A DNA stretch of 64,000 nt from Epiperipatus broadwayi (Eukaryota > Onychophora > Udeonychophora > Euonychophora > Peripatidae): contig JAQFVV010000180.1 in the NCBI GenBank assembly GCA_028023455.1, forward strand, positions 310,001 through 374,000, given 5' to 3'. The translations under genes were made by a program, and so were the position numbers. This document shows positions 1-13,650 of this stretch, one piece after another. The notes under the pieces were generated by a model. It was not told the origin of the DNA. It saw only the letters and a program-made list of their open reading frames with translations, and searched no databases. Numbering within the stretch: position 1 is the stretch's first letter; every line of letters begins with the position of its first letter.

Positions 1-1379
1 AATTATGTGGGTTAAGCCATGTTTTCCAATTTGATAAGTTTGCTTCAAGCGATTATTACATTTTGTAAGACAACATTGTTTCAAAAATTAAAAATATATT
101 TTAATAAATGCCAGCTCTAAATAAATACTTAGAGAAGTATTTATATAATTTAAAATTATAAAAATCAATAATAAAGGTTTATTTTTATTTTCTCTCAATT
201 ATAGAAAATAACGATTTTCTTTTAAATTTAAACTTTTTGCTTTATTTTTTTTTTTAAAAAATAGGATCAACTTCTTTCATACACATCTGCTTTTCTTTAG
301 GTGGAAGAGTAAAATAAATCTTAGAATACATACGTGAAACAGAGTTTCTGTTTCAATATATATATTAAAGTTAGTCCAGTAATATTCCATTAGTTCTCCC
401 ATTATCACTTCTCACATTCTAATCACACAACAGATGACTGTTGGATTATTATATCTGTCCAGTCTGGATTGATTAGTAAGATGCTGTTTCTTCTTGAACT
501 ACTTCAACTTGATAGTATGCCATACATAATTTTGCTGAAGACTTCATACCTTTCTGTACTTGACTTTTGTTCATGCCTGCTCATGACTATTAGCTACCAT
601 TAGCATCAAACACTATCTACAAATCAGAACTTATATATTATTGTGTTATCTTAAAACTCTAGTGTTAAGATGGACTCCCTAATCCTCCATTGTGATGTCC
701 AGCTGCTAGTCTTCACATATGGGCTGTCTTCTTTAATATGCTCCAACAATCAGTTAGGCCATGCTATGCCTCTGTAGCATGTTTTGTCTGACATGTTGTA
801 TGTTACTTGTTATATACCATTAAATGTCTCTATTGCGAGTGGTCCAAGTCTGCTTACTCTCTCTACAGACTGATTATTCACTTTATTACAGAGTATTTAT
901 ATTCTATGAACTGCATTGATTGCATTCCATTGCAATCATAGTTATTATTTTCTCTACAGCCAACATTTTTCTTCATAACATTATTTCATGAATAGTATTC
1001 CTACATACAACATTCCTCTTCTGTTTTTTAAATTATTCCTTAATTGCCTTTATTAGTCTTATGTAGGGAGTTCAATTATATAGTACTGGATATTTATGAA
1101 TTCTTCTTGGTTTGGCTTTATGCTGTTTCTAATTTTCTGAATTATCATGACTATGTACTCTGATCTCCTGATGTACCTGTGTATTATGGTTATCTGAATA
1201 CAAGTCAGTTTGAACATCTTGCTCAAATAAATTAGTGGTATTTGTAATTGGTCTTGATGCTTTCACTAAAGTTGTCATCTTTTGCTTTTACTACCACTAT
1301 GCATTTACCTTTTTTGCCTACTACTACTTCTGGTAATCCATTTTCTGGATATAACTGAGTACTTTATCATCTTTTTTAT

Positions 1380-1990
1380 ATTTTATGGTTTTCTATTATG
1401 TACATAAAATTTTACCATGTCTGATAGATAATTCCATATTTTCCTCCCAAACATTAGCTCACTTAGTGATTTTCCCGTTGCAGTAGATGGTGTTTTAAAA
1501 TGCTGATGAAATAATACTCTGCTTAATTTTACCTGCTAATTCTTCCCTTCAGATTTTAACATTCTGCTAACCTATTATTCTCTAGGTAAAATGGAGAAGT
1601 CATAACATTTTGTATTGTGTTTCACTTGCAAAAGTTTACAAATTGACCAGATGTAAAAGCCATTCTATTATCAAATATGATCACTTCTGGAATGCTGAAT
1701 GTTGCAAATGTGTGCTACCAATGAGACTGAATTTATTTTGTTTAGTAAATATACTTCTAACACTTTAGTATACACATCACTAAAAATCGTTTACCATTCC
1801 TTAGACCTGTGTGATCTTTATGTATTCTCTAACATGTCCAAGTAGCTTTAGGTCACTCTGTACCCTTAATTTTAAGAGATAAATTTTAATTTACACTTAT
1901 AGCCTTGCTTTCAGTTACTATCTGTAATTTTAGATGCATCTGGGAATGTACTGTGTTAATATGGGAACTACATTTACTTTCAATATAAAG
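1380..1990 (-). pseudogene. Ty3/gypsy integrase relic
   Basis: Read on the - strand across several frames, this gives a recognisable DDE integrase core. Near 1840 there is a WPKATW-like stretch followed by a GKRFLV-like segment, the position of the first catalytic Asp strand. At about 1780-1740 comes EVYLLNK. At about 1700-1640 comes PEVIIFDNRMAFTSGQF, which matches the usual IVSDNGxxFTS motif. Near 1470-1420 comes LSELMFGRK, matching SPAELLFGR. Stops and frameshifts break it many times. Gypsy integrases insert LTR-element cDNA. The remaining pol sequence and the LTRs of this copy were not delimited; bases 1-1379 may contain its decayed tail. Confidence 0.75.
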
Positions 1991-2249
1991 TAATTTATGT
2001 ACTATTTTTTTCCTTATGCATGACTAGGATTTGACTAGCTTTGCTTGCGATTGTTTTAACTATATTAATGAGTAGCTTAATTGAAGGCTCTTTAGTTTTT
2101 CTTAACCCTTCTTTAAATATATGTGGATAATCTCTTTTATATCTTTTTATGTTCTTGTAATTATTCACAATTTTGTTTCATATATTAAAGCATAACTTAA
2201 GGATTCAAACCAATTCTGGCCCAGATTATTGTGATCTTCCATTGTTATT

Positions 2250-2430
2250 AAAACAGGCAAAATTCTCCATACAGTAGTGTCACTCAGTGCAAGCCAGAGT
2301 AATCAATGAATGCCAGAAGGCTTGTGCATAAAATCCCTATCTAGTGCCTACTCATCCAATATCCCTAGACTAGTTTCTAGCTTGTAGCTTTCATCAGTGA
2401 GGAGCTATCTGAAGAGACTTTAAGATATGA
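2250..2430 (+). repeat. Dispersed repeat copy related to the 55.1-56.1 kb hairpin
   Basis: Shares near-identical blocks with 55140-55330 and, inverted, with 55870-56100. Examples are AGAGTAATCAATG, GAAGGCTTGTGCATAAAAT and CCTACTCATCCA. Three copies in one 64-kb window point to an abundant interspersed element. It has no coding capacity and its class is unknown. Confidence 0.8.
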
Positions 2431-3127
2431 AAGAATGATGTACAAAATATTATGGTCTGAGCAAATAATCTTAGTACACTGTCTGTTCATGTAATATATA
2501 ATAATGTAAATAAAGTTTATTATTCAATTTGTGTATGTACAGAAAGTATTTTGTATTGTTTTCTTTCCCAAAAGTTTATTGTTAAAAGAATTTGAATACT
2601 AATTTATGCAAATATAGTTAATAAAGAGATGAACTGAGATTGCATCTGGGGATAATAGTCAAAGAGCAAGCAGTATGTAAATTGAAGACAATTGCATAAC
2701 TAGCTATCAGAGCTGTCAAGTTGTTAGTGATAATGCATTTCTTGAAAGGGAGAAATGACAATCCAAAAGTTAAAGCAGTATATATAATTACATTAATGGA
2801 CAATAATTTAAGAGTTAAGGATACTCATGTATAAACTATAAAAGATAAGAGTTAAACCAACTCTAAATTAATGAACTATATATATATTCGCAGCATGAGG
2901 AAATGAAGTATTTTCCACACTCAACTGATTTTGATATTTGTTCTGAAGTTGAGGGGATAATTATTGCTATTATATTATTACTTATTGTTATTAAATTTAT
3001 TCATTTTATTAATAGACTTCAGCATAGAGAAATAAACTTGCTGAAACAAATAAAAGTTTTTGTGTGATTTAATTTATTATTAACACAGACATTGCTGGGA
3101 TTATAGACCCCAGTAGAACACAGTAGA

Positions 3128-3137
3128 TGGCACAGTC
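3128..3137 (+). other. Possible primer-binding site of the gag relic
   Basis: TGGCACAGTC lies about 170 bp upstream of the gag-like sequence. It resembles the TGGCGCAGTCGG seen in the gypsy element at 58141, which is complementary to the 3' end of a tRNA-Ser. A matching LTR end just upstream could not be confirmed. Confidence 0.3.
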
Positions 3138-3301
3138 AAAAGCTTATGAAGGACCTGTACAAACAATAGTAGTAGATGATGCACCCATTTCGTGGGAATA
3201 GTGAAAATAAAGTGGCATAATTAATTCTAGAGTGAATAAAAGTTTAAATGTGAAATTTACTATATATAGTGATGGCAGTCCCGACTCAAAACATTCAAGA
3301 G

Positions 3302-4090
3302 TTTGATGTTTACAATCCAACATCATGGAATACATATATCGAGCATATTGTCAAATAAAATAGAGGAGTAAGTTAGTTTCTACTCTGGTGTTCTTTATTG
3401 GTAGGGATGTTTTGCAAATAGAGAAATAATTGTGTGATCTGAAGATTCCAAAGCACATGCCATATATGGAATTAGTAGAAAATCTTTTCAGTATATTTTC
3501 AGCCAGTGGTGATGAAAAGTATGGCTCATTTATGTTTCAGAATGAGAAAACAATTACCTTGTGAACATTATCAAGATTATAATTTGGTATCGAGGACATT
3601 AGGTAAACGATGTGAATTCACATTGGGCATATAGGATATACTGCTAAATCCATTATTCTACAGGATGTTAGACCTCAACCAAAGACTTTGTTAAATGAAG
3701 TGAATTTATCATATAGGATGGTGATTGCAGCATAGCACAAGAATTAGTAACTGAAAATACATCAGAATTTCAAACAATGATGACAATTGAAAAATTCCAT
3801 AAATGTAAATAAAACTCTCAAGAAATGAACTAACATGTTATTGCTTCAGTGCTGAAGGACACACAAAGAAGTTGTGCAACTTTAAAATAAAGACATGCTG
3901 CATTTGTGAAATTAAGAGCCATTTAGCTAGAGTTTGCAAGAACGAGGATAATAATACAAAAATCAAACCATGCCCAGACTTTAAATTAGTGGGAGATGGA
4001 TTTTGTAAAAATGTAGAAGTAAAAATGTTAATGACCCAGATAATGGCTAAATTACATTGGACCTTACTATTTGTAATAATAAAGTGAATA
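3302..4090 (+). pseudogene. Ty3/gypsy gag relic with two zinc knuckles
   Basis: Starts with FDVYNPTSWNTY, matching the usual gypsy gag opening FDPxxxxWxxY. Scattered frames follow with gag-like pieces. At 3842-3910 there are two CCHC-type knuckles in one frame: a damaged one (CFSAEGHTKKLC, second Cys lost) and an intact one (CICEIKSHLARVC, pattern C-x2-C-x4-H-x4-C when the preceding Cys is counted). Tandem knuckles of this kind bind element RNA in the nucleocapsid. There is no protease or pol after 4090. It faces the opposite way to the integrase relic at 1.4-2.0 kb, so it is a different copy. Confidence 0.75.
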
Positions 4091-6616
4091 CGGAAGTTTG
4101 ACAGTGGTGTTGGACTATCTAAACTGGGTGATAGGAAAAATCTTTGAGATTTTATCAAGGAAAAGTTTATATTAAGTTCATGTAATTACTTATTGGTACC
4201 TCTGCGAGTTCATGTTTTATTAGCTTGTGAATGTAGACATATGGCCATCAAATCATTATTTTATATGTCTGCAAAAATTTTCTCATATCTTAACTTCTCT
4301 TGGTTTGTTTCAATACTTGTCTAATCCATGTAGTTTTTCCTATTATTAAGAGCATTGAAATTATGTAGATTTATAAAATTAATTAATAGAAGAATATTTC
4401 CTATGTATAATTCATTAAAGGACAAGTTTTCTTATAACAAGTATCACCTATTTTCAGATTCAGACAGTAATTAATAAACCAGCAGAATCAAAGTTAATTT
4501 TTACATTTCCATAGTCAGCTACACCATTGGAAAGATCAGAATAAGGCATTCTTAAGCTTTATCCCAAAAACATTACTTAAACGATCATTACAATTTTCTT
4601 GGCTTCCCTCGATAAAAAGAAACGATTACCTCCTTTTATGTAAAGCAGATAATCCAAGAATTTTCAATTGGTTCCCATAGTGATGTTATTTTAATAGAAC
4701 TAATTTTATTTTTTTAAAAAAAAATCGTAATAAAATTTTAATTTTTTACAATTATTATTATTAAATACATTACTTAATAATTTATTTACATACATGATTT
4801 TTATACATTCTAGAATATATAATAAAAAAAAAGATGCACATAAAAGCCATGCATATAAACTCAGTTATGGAGGTTATAATATAAATTTTAAATTATAATA
4901 ACAGTGGACAACGATCAACTGAAACATTTATATAATGTTTAAAGTTTATGTAATGGGATAAATGAGGCATTTTAGAAAGAAAAGATATTCATTGAAATGT
5001 TGATCCTTTGACATTATTGTACTCCTTCCTCCACCAAGTTTTTTTTCTATTCATCATAATTTTATATTCTCTATTAGAATTTTTGATGAACTTCAAATCT
5101 TGTGTATATTTTTTATTCCTTTTACACTTGTAAACATATGAAATAAATTTTGGTTATCATGTGATTTAAATAATTTTATATCTAATTGCTTTACTTTCTG
5201 GAAAAAAAAGAAGTAATTTACTTAAACATAATTATTTTTTTATTTATATATTATTCATAATTTAAAATTGCTAAAACATTCAATACATTAAAATAGCAGG
5301 AAAAAAATCCAATAATTACAATGGTTTGCACTGGGTGGCACTATTGCAAGGAAAGAGTAGCTACTGTTGCGGTTTGATATACTAGATTCTATCTTTTAGC
5401 GGGTAATTAACAAAAAAAAAAAATACTGTACATAAAAATACGAATCAATTGATAATTATCTTCAGCAATCGAGATTTTAATTACATTCATAAAAAATCTG
5501 ATTAAATTAAATTTACTTGATTGCGAAAATGCAATATAAAGCCTCTTTCAAAAATCAAAATCCTAAATTACAGAAGTATAAAATTTTAAATCAATTATCG
5601 TAATTTTAAATTAGTTAAAACACTTTGACATTAATTAATAATCTACCAACAAATAATTATCATAATAGATATACCATCACAGCCGAATGTAAGCAGATCT
5701 TAAAACAAAGAGAAGAATAACAATCTATTGCTAGCAAGTTCGAACGTTTCTCCGTTAGATGGCGTAGAATTCCAGCATGGTGTAGTCATGCTACTATGTA
5801 AAAGATGTAATATTTTTCATTTAAGAAATATTAAAAATATTTTGCGAGAAAGAAAATGCAGAGTTAGTAATTTAAGAATTTCTCCCGGTAAGACTTTTTT
5901 TAAAAAATAAAATCATTACTTGTAGTAAACAAATTGTGACGTGCTCTATCTATCTTATGATTTCATTTTCAAAAAGTTTCCTTAATGATTGAAGCATTAA
6001 TAACCAATGTTATTAGATGAATTAATTTAATAAACAAAGTTTTTTTGACAGCATTATCCCACAAATATAAATAGTTATTTGGATGCATCCTTTACTTTCT
6101 GATAAAGTTAAAGGAATGTATTTTATAATCATGTAAACCGTCTCACGAAGTACATTGATAGTAAACAAAATCTCGTTCTGATGGTCTTGGTTCTCTGCAT
6201 TACTAATGTTCTATGTTATTTATATCTCTATAAACATATTTACATCAATTTAGATTACCGTCTTAACATTAAAAGCGCCCAAATATTTAGATATTTTTTA
6301 AAATTGTACTATTCATAAATATCTAAAATTATTACATTTCTCAACTTACACATTAAAATTTAACACTTTTACATTTAAGGAGTGATTGAAATCGACAATT
6401 TAAAATTGATATACTCTCTTTTAAGTAACTGTTTCCGTTCATTATTCAGCTTTTTTTAAAAATGTTTTTATTCAATTTTATTGGGTATTTTTTTTTTTTT
6501 TTCAAATATAGTTTTAAATACATTTTTTTTTCATTTTACAACAACTTGTGCTTTACCGCTTCCTGTGTCCAGTCATGTGTTTGCCAGTGATTACAATTAC
6601 AGCCAGTTTAAATCTT
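4091..6616. other. AT-rich stretch without recognised gene
   Basis: Long A and T runs and no domain-like reading frame. A 60-codon open stretch at 5728-5910 (+) has no recognisable motif and ends in a lysine-rich tail; I treat it as chance. A slightly GC-richer patch at 5330-5400 is unclassified. Confidence 0.5.
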
Positions 6617-6694
6617 ATGGCGGCAGAGCGAGTCAACCATCAAATTTATTTACGTTGTAACGATTATATTGTTAGTGTTAGAGAAGATACTTAG
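6617..6694 (+). CDS. Possible short ORF or first exon, unrecognised
   Basis: A 25-codon frame starting ATGGCGGCAGAGCGAG in a CpG-containing patch that stands out from the AT-rich surroundings (roughly 6540-6660). The peptide begins MAAERVNHQIYLRCND and ends at a TAG. The in-frame GTTAGT at 6670-6675 could be a splice donor, making this a first coding exon, but no downstream partner exon was found. No family is recognised. A translated micro-ORF, an exon 1 or chance are all possible. Confidence 0.2.
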   Translation: MAAERVNHQIYLRCNDYIVSVREDT

Positions 6695-9600
6695 ACAATA
6701 TTAACAATGAAATATGTAAAATGGTGCATTTAATTGAAAACACATATACATTACTAAATTAATACACTGTACAGGCTTACACCTGCACATACAGATATAT
6801 ACGTAATATATAAGGGATTCGAACTCAAACTTTCATACAACTCTCACATGTGTGATCAGATGGGTCAGCAATATGAAATGGCTTGGAGAGTTGAGGGTTG
6901 TGTGATTGGACCTGCCACAGGCAGGTACACAAGATAAGTTCAATTCTCTAAGTAAACATATTAAATAATACAGACTGTAGTTTATTTATTATAAATTGAT
7001 TTGTATAGACTATAGGTGGCCAACTTTTGTGAAAGCATGTGTGCAATGAAAAATTGTAATAGATATTGTGGTCGCAAGGAAGAATAAATGTGTCATCAAA
7101 ATATATGATGAAATAACATGACATCATTGTCTAGATATGATTTACAAAGAATAGTATCTTTGGAAAGACATTGGAATCTGATGTTGGCCTCCTGGTTCGA
7201 ATCCCATAGAATCATTGTTATTTTAATTTAAAAAACTAAAAAAAATATTGTTTTAATAATTTATTTACTCTGTTAGGATTGAATTTTCAATATTTTTTTT
7301 TTTTTTATAAAATCATAATTTAAAATTTAGTTTTTGAATACAAACTTCTAAAAAGTCTATTCATATTTTTTTTTTGTAAATTTATGTTTTCTATTTTTTA
7401 AATTAAAATATTTATAAAAAACTGTTTTTTTTTTAAATATTACCATTTTATTATCACATTTTTTCACGTATTAAAACATTATTATAGAAGTCCAAAGAGA
7501 TACAATTATTTTGAAAGTAAATGTCAATGAAATTCTTTTTTTTTGGTTCTGTATTTTTTAGAGTATAATTGTTATTTACTCTTGCATTTCCCCTATTGGA
7601 TCTCTCTTCAGCAACTATTTTATTTTTATAAAATAAAAAACAATTTTATTTTTTTATCAAAATATTTCTTTAGAGTTTTTCCTAAAATTTCTCTTTATAT
7701 TAAAAATATCAATAAATAAATGATTCCAAAACCTCAATATATTAAAATTAATACCTTCGGTTCTTGGACTCGCTACAATTACAAATATACTTATTTTTTT
7801 CTAAGAACAGGTTTATTTGTGTTTCACTTATTATCTTTTGATAATTCATATTGGTTAACAGTAAATAATTCTAATAAAATTAAAAATTTATCCACTTGTT
7901 TTTAAAACTAATAAAAAAAAAAATTCTATGAGATTCAAACCAGGGATTCAATACAGGATTCCAACCGAAGATTGCTAGAAACCAATAGGATAAAATAACA
8001 TAAACATAATTAAACTATTATAATATATATATTTATAAAAACAATAATTTATTTATTTAATAATAATTAGTTTATTAAAACAATAAAATAACAGTTTTTT
8101 TATGAAAGTATATTATAACAACATAAATAAATTATTATCTTTTAATAAGTACATCTTAATGAAAAAGTTGAGATTTTATTTTTTTATACAATTTTTTAAA
8201 ATATTATAATTTTTAATTGTTACATTGCAATTGCACCAAAGACATGCAGTATATTCCTTTATTTCCACAAAATAATATTCATTCGCCCATTTTTCTTGGA
8301 AGTTGTAAAAATGAAGTCATTTATTTGATCCTACTTCAGACATGTTAGTGGGATTCTTTTTCTTAAATGTTATGAACAAGTAATTTTTATCAAAAAATAA
8401 TTATCATAAATTCACAAAGTATTAGAAACAACAATTCGACACTTGCAAGGACAACAAATTCTCAATAGACATACAGCTGATGTTTCCACTTGCAGCATAA
8501 TAGTAAGAAAGAGATATCCAAAAAAGAGAGTTAGTTAAGACAAGAACAATACTTGATTGGATAGTAATATTAATATTTTTATATTTTTATTATTATAAAA
8601 TGATTATTTATTTTTTAATTATTTTTATATATTTAAAAAAAATTGAGAAATGACATTTAAAATTTATTTTTTAGATGATAAGTCACAGACATTTAGAAGA
8701 CCAAACACAGGTGCACATGCACCATTGGTGCAGTTTGGCCACTCTTGATATACACTACAATTTAAATTAATTAAAATTAAAAAGTTTTAAGGCATACATA
8801 AGATAAAATAATCTGCATGACCTTTATTAATTATCAGTCCTGCTTTCTGTACTTCCAAAGGCAAGAATCAGGGACTGCCAGGACAGTGTATCTAGCAAAA
8901 GATAAGAAATATCATTATTTCAGTTTTTTATCTTTTCACTTTGTTTCTCTGTAATTGGAGGTTGCATGATTTGCTCTTACTCTCAAAATCGTTTGATTAT
9001 TTCCAAGAAATTTACCATTTCTTCATACAATATATAGTTCGATCTACTTACTTTTGAACGGAATTAACATTTTGACATATTTCCAATTTCTTTTTGTTCA
9101 GAAATTATAATTTTCATAATGTATATATCTTTACACTTCTTATCCTATTATGGTTTGATTTACATGTATAAAATGCCACATATACCTTAAATGAACACTT
9201 CACAATGCAATCTGTAAAATAAAATTTATTCCTTCTTACATGAAATTTAAACTGCCCAGATATTCAAATATATATAAAAAAGCATCCTATATTATGGATT
9301 TAAAAAAAAAGTGTATAATTTTTCAATGATCCCAGTAACTATATATCCTTATACTAGTTTAATAAATTTATAAATATCAGCCTTTTATCGTATTCATATT
9401 TTTAATTGATTTCTTTTGCATAAACTGTTTTATATTTTTTCTACATTTTAAAACTTTAATAATTTATTTCTATTATTTTTACTATTTCAATATAGTTTTA
9501 AGCCACATTTCTATTTTTTCAAAATTTGTAATTCTTTTTAATTAACTTTTCTCTTTTTAAAATTCTTAATAACTTGTAACGACTTTAAATGATACAATTT

Positions 9601-10689
9601 TTAACTTGTTTTATATTTTTATACTAAGTCCCATTATGAGCATCTTTAAAAACCATCTTATTTTAGTTTTCAATCTATATATACTTATTTAATTAATAAA
9701 GAATGTTTTTATAAAATTAATGTCTTAAACCCAAATCTTTATGAAGATTGCCTAATACTTTTAATTAAAGTAACTTTTTAAATCTATTTATCTCTTATAT
9801 TGTTAGTTTAATTAATTAATCACTTTTATACTATTTTTTCAATTTTATGTTCTGTCTCGAATGAATATAAATAAATAGGTGATCTTGTGTTGGGTTAATC
9901 TTGTTTAAACTGAATTTTTAGTTTCACTTACATAATTACTTCTGATATTGGAAAATTATATATATTTTAAATATCCATAATATAATATATTGCATATGTT
10001 TTTTATATATAATTATGTATGTATAATGTAGCTTTTCTATTTGGTACATCATTGCAAGATTGTTGTTAATGAACAATTTTAGTAAACATTTTAAATTTTA
10101 TGTAATGACTGATAAGAAACATATTATTTCATATATAGAAGAATTTAAATTCATTATTTTTTTAGTGTTAAATTTGAGTTAACTTTCTTTAGATAGATAT
10201 AATCTATATAAATTATAAATTTGAGTCATAAATTATACTATTTCTTTTTAAAATAAAAAAATAAATGCTAGTTAAAATCATGTAAAGTATTTTTAATCAG
10301 CAATTATAATGATTTAAATTAATATTTCTTATAGTTATTAATAATACATTTGAAAATTGTAACATATTTGTTATATTAAAATTATTTAATTAATGATAAA
10401 ATAAATTAGGAGTGAGATGAATGTTAATAGATGTGCATAAATATTTATTTTATAATAAAGAAATTTACATCTTGGTATAGTAGTTAAATTGTTAATTATC
10501 TAAATAATAAATGTTACTTTTAATCATATAAATTTCATAAAATTTCATAAAATCAATAATTAGAATAATAATATAAATTATAAAACTTAGGTGTTAAAAT
10601 TTGATTTTAAATAAAGAGTATTTTTTTTTGCATTATTAAAATTAATAAATATTGATTTAATATTATTTTTAATTTATTTTTAAAATTGT
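6695..10689. other. AT-rich intergenic or intronic stretch
   Basis: Very AT-rich with long T and A runs. Two short patches look repeat-like: 6813-6945, with the small palindrome CCTGCCACAGGCAGG, and 7188-7205, with GGTTCGAATCCC, which resembles a Pol III B box but has no credible tRNA fold. The 61-codon frame at 7720-7905 is low-complexity. No gene is supported. Confidence 0.5.
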
Positions 10690-13650
10690 AGACAGAAATT
10701 AATATTCATTTTAGCTAGATATCTGAAAGTAATTAACCAATCAGATATTATAAAATTTTACATATAAATAGAAGATAAGCTGGCGATTTGAAGAGATAAT
10801 CACGAAATCATTGGAGGAAGAAACCTTATTTTCTTTACCTAAAAATTCTACATGTAAATTTATTAAATTATTATTTTTGTAATAAAAGTTAATAATAATA
10901 ATTCTCAACACATGGAATTTATTTTAAGAAGTTGTTAATTAATTTTATCATGGAATAAGAAGTAAACTATTCTCATTGGTACTTTACATATGCTAACTAG
11001 AAACTTATGATAATGGTTGGAACTAAACTTCATTCATTTGGATAAAATGTTGTTAAGACTTGGTATTTAAAGTTTATGAATTTATTTATGACTATTATTA
11101 AGATGATAATTGCCTAAGAGAAGAAGAATGGGATACAGATTAATTATTATTGAAAAGTTTATAGTTATTAACTTTAATATCATTTAGATATTTGTAATTT
11201 ATTAACTATTTTGAAATATTAAATTATTCAGAGAAATAATATTAGAACTTTCTAATTCTACAAGTAAGTATATGTCTTTCACATTTGCAGAAAGCAATGG
11301 ATTTTTTTTTAACAAATAAAATAATGAATTAATTGTATAGATATCTTATAAGGAAGCATGAACTTAAGCTGCAAGAAACTAGTATTATAAATAAATAATT
11401 TTTATTTGGATTATATTTATATTTGCAAATTATTATATAAATAATCGTGAAAAGCACAGAGGGGGAAAGAAAAGGAGAAATTCCTTTTCTCTCAAGCAAC
11501 AGTTGGTCATGATGCCATTATGGTAACCATACTCCCAATGAAGTGTTGTGATTTTTTTTTTATTTATTTCAAGTTGAAAAAAACTTTTTGTTTGTAGTAT
11601 TTTAGTTAAATTGACTGTAATATTAAGATTGTATTAACTATTTAAAATTATTTATTTCATATATTATTTTAGATTTAAGTATTTTAAAAAATTTTTGGTA
11701 GAAATTTTTTTTTATTGATTATAATTTTATAACGAAAAAGAGATGATATTGACAAGAGAGTCAGCAGTGATAATCAGAAAATATTATAATTAAAGTAATA
11801 TTTTTAATAAAATATAAGATATTGGGATTCAATTTTAAACACAGAATCAGGTAAAATAAATATGTGATATATAAAATGTAAATTTAAATGAGTGTTATGA
11901 CAAAGAATTGAATATATCTATTATAATATTAGTATGTTTATATAATAAGGTATATGATTGATCTCTTTGATAATTAAAGATAAATAATTTATTATATTTA
12001 TGATTAATTTTATCATAAACTATTTGTTTTTTAGTCTTCTTAGTATATTAAAAGTATTATAAGGTGTTAATGATAAGTTTATATGATATTAGAGAAATAG
12101 TGAATTATATTTTATGCCATGTAAGTATTTCGTATGGAGTTATCAGATTTTAAGTAGTTGTAGGAAAAGCATATTTATTGGAAATCCTGTAGTGTTGTGG
12201 TTGTGTTGATTCAGGTTAAATATGATAAAGTATAGAGTAAGTCAAAATGTTTATAGTATAACAGATAGTAACATTTTCTAAAATCTGTAAGAACTTGAAA
12301 TAATAGCTGAAATTAAAAATTAAGGTAAACATAATCTAATATATGGCCTTAAGTTACATTTAGTCCATAGTATCATTTTTTATACTTTTAGAAGATATCT
12401 ATCCCACCCTTGTTATCATGAAAAATCACACTGGTATAAATATTGTATAAGAGAATTGAAGATATAAGTAATGGTAATAGCTAAACTTTCAAATAGTGAT
12501 AAGGTAGCCTAATTTATTGCAAGAATAATGAAATAAAAAACAAGTAGAATATTAAAGAATGTAAGAAGAAATATTTTATAAATGTTTTTATTTGACATAG
12601 GAAAAATCAAAATACAAAATGAAAGTATTAGGTATAAGAGATATATTATTGAAAGAAAATCTGATATTTTATTCTTAGTATTGTATATAAAGGAAGAAAA
12701 TGTCATATCTTAATGAACATCTAAAATAATTAAATGTTTATTTTATAATAAAATAATAAAAATAAAAGGAATAAAATAAGTTATAGAATTATAATTAGAC
12801 AATAATGTTATATGAAATTTAAAGGTGAACGAATTATAATGTAAAAGGATACATTTATGAAATATATGTAACTTGATGAAAATACAAATTGTATATTTTT
12901 GCTGATATATTGTAATACAAAAATAGTAAGAAGTATCTTAATGATGATGGAGTAAAGTATGGAATATAGTGGATCCTATTTATAATTAATTTCAGAGTTA
13001 AATATGAATTATTTTAGCTTGTTATAATTACTTACTTAATATTAATTTATAATGTTTTGTTATAATATTATAAATACTGTTTATTAAATCTAAGATATGT
13101 GTAAATTATTTTTAAATTTTTTATAATATTACTAAATTAAATATTAAGGTTTGTTTTTAAATTAATAAAGTGTTGAGAGTCTCATTTCTTGTTCCCAAGT
13201 CATTGTTCATCCTCCGTGCCACACATATATTATAATAATTGAATATATTTGGTATTGTTGCACATAATTTGAAATAAGATAGTAAATAAGAAAATATGAT
13301 GATTCAAAACATTTGATGTTGTTTTTTAAAAATATTAACTAATTTAAATTTTCTACATCCTTCTCAATGATCATGATGAAGAGTGGGTAATTAATATGTC
13401 ATATAAAATACAAATAATTGAACTATAATACATTGTGATAGTTAATTATTTTAAAACTGATTATGATAATTAATAGTGATAAGTGTTGGTTAATCTTTAA
13501 TTTATTTTTTAGTCAACTTATAAGAAAAGTTAATTATTTTAAAGATGAGGAATTGATTGTTATATTTGTTTCTTAATTATTTTAGCTGTAGCTGGATGTA
13601 TGTAAAATCTCTCTCTACTGTAACGAGCACAGACGTTCGTTACATTGTTT
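10690..13650. other. AT-rich, C-depleted stretch, possibly an old retroelement
   Basis: The + strand has clearly fewer C than G through most of this stretch, unlike the flanks. At the left end CCAATCAG (10739), a TATAAATA box (10762-10769) and AATAAA (10881) are spaced like an LTR promoter and polyA signal. At 13166-13215 an AATAAAG is followed by a GT-rich region. No coding domain could be read, so the LTR-element interpretation is tentative. Confidence 0.25.
13619..13644. other. Small perfect inverted repeat
   Basis: TGTAACGA and TCGTTACA form an 8-bp stem with a 10-nt loop, in a short patch containing several CpGs. It may be a transposon end; no partner end was found. Confidence 0.4.

Noticed and set aside
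7188-7212. tRNA gene suggested by GGTTCGAATCCC
   Set aside because: The T-stem mismatches and no acceptor or anticodon arm can be drawn; at most a SINE fragment.
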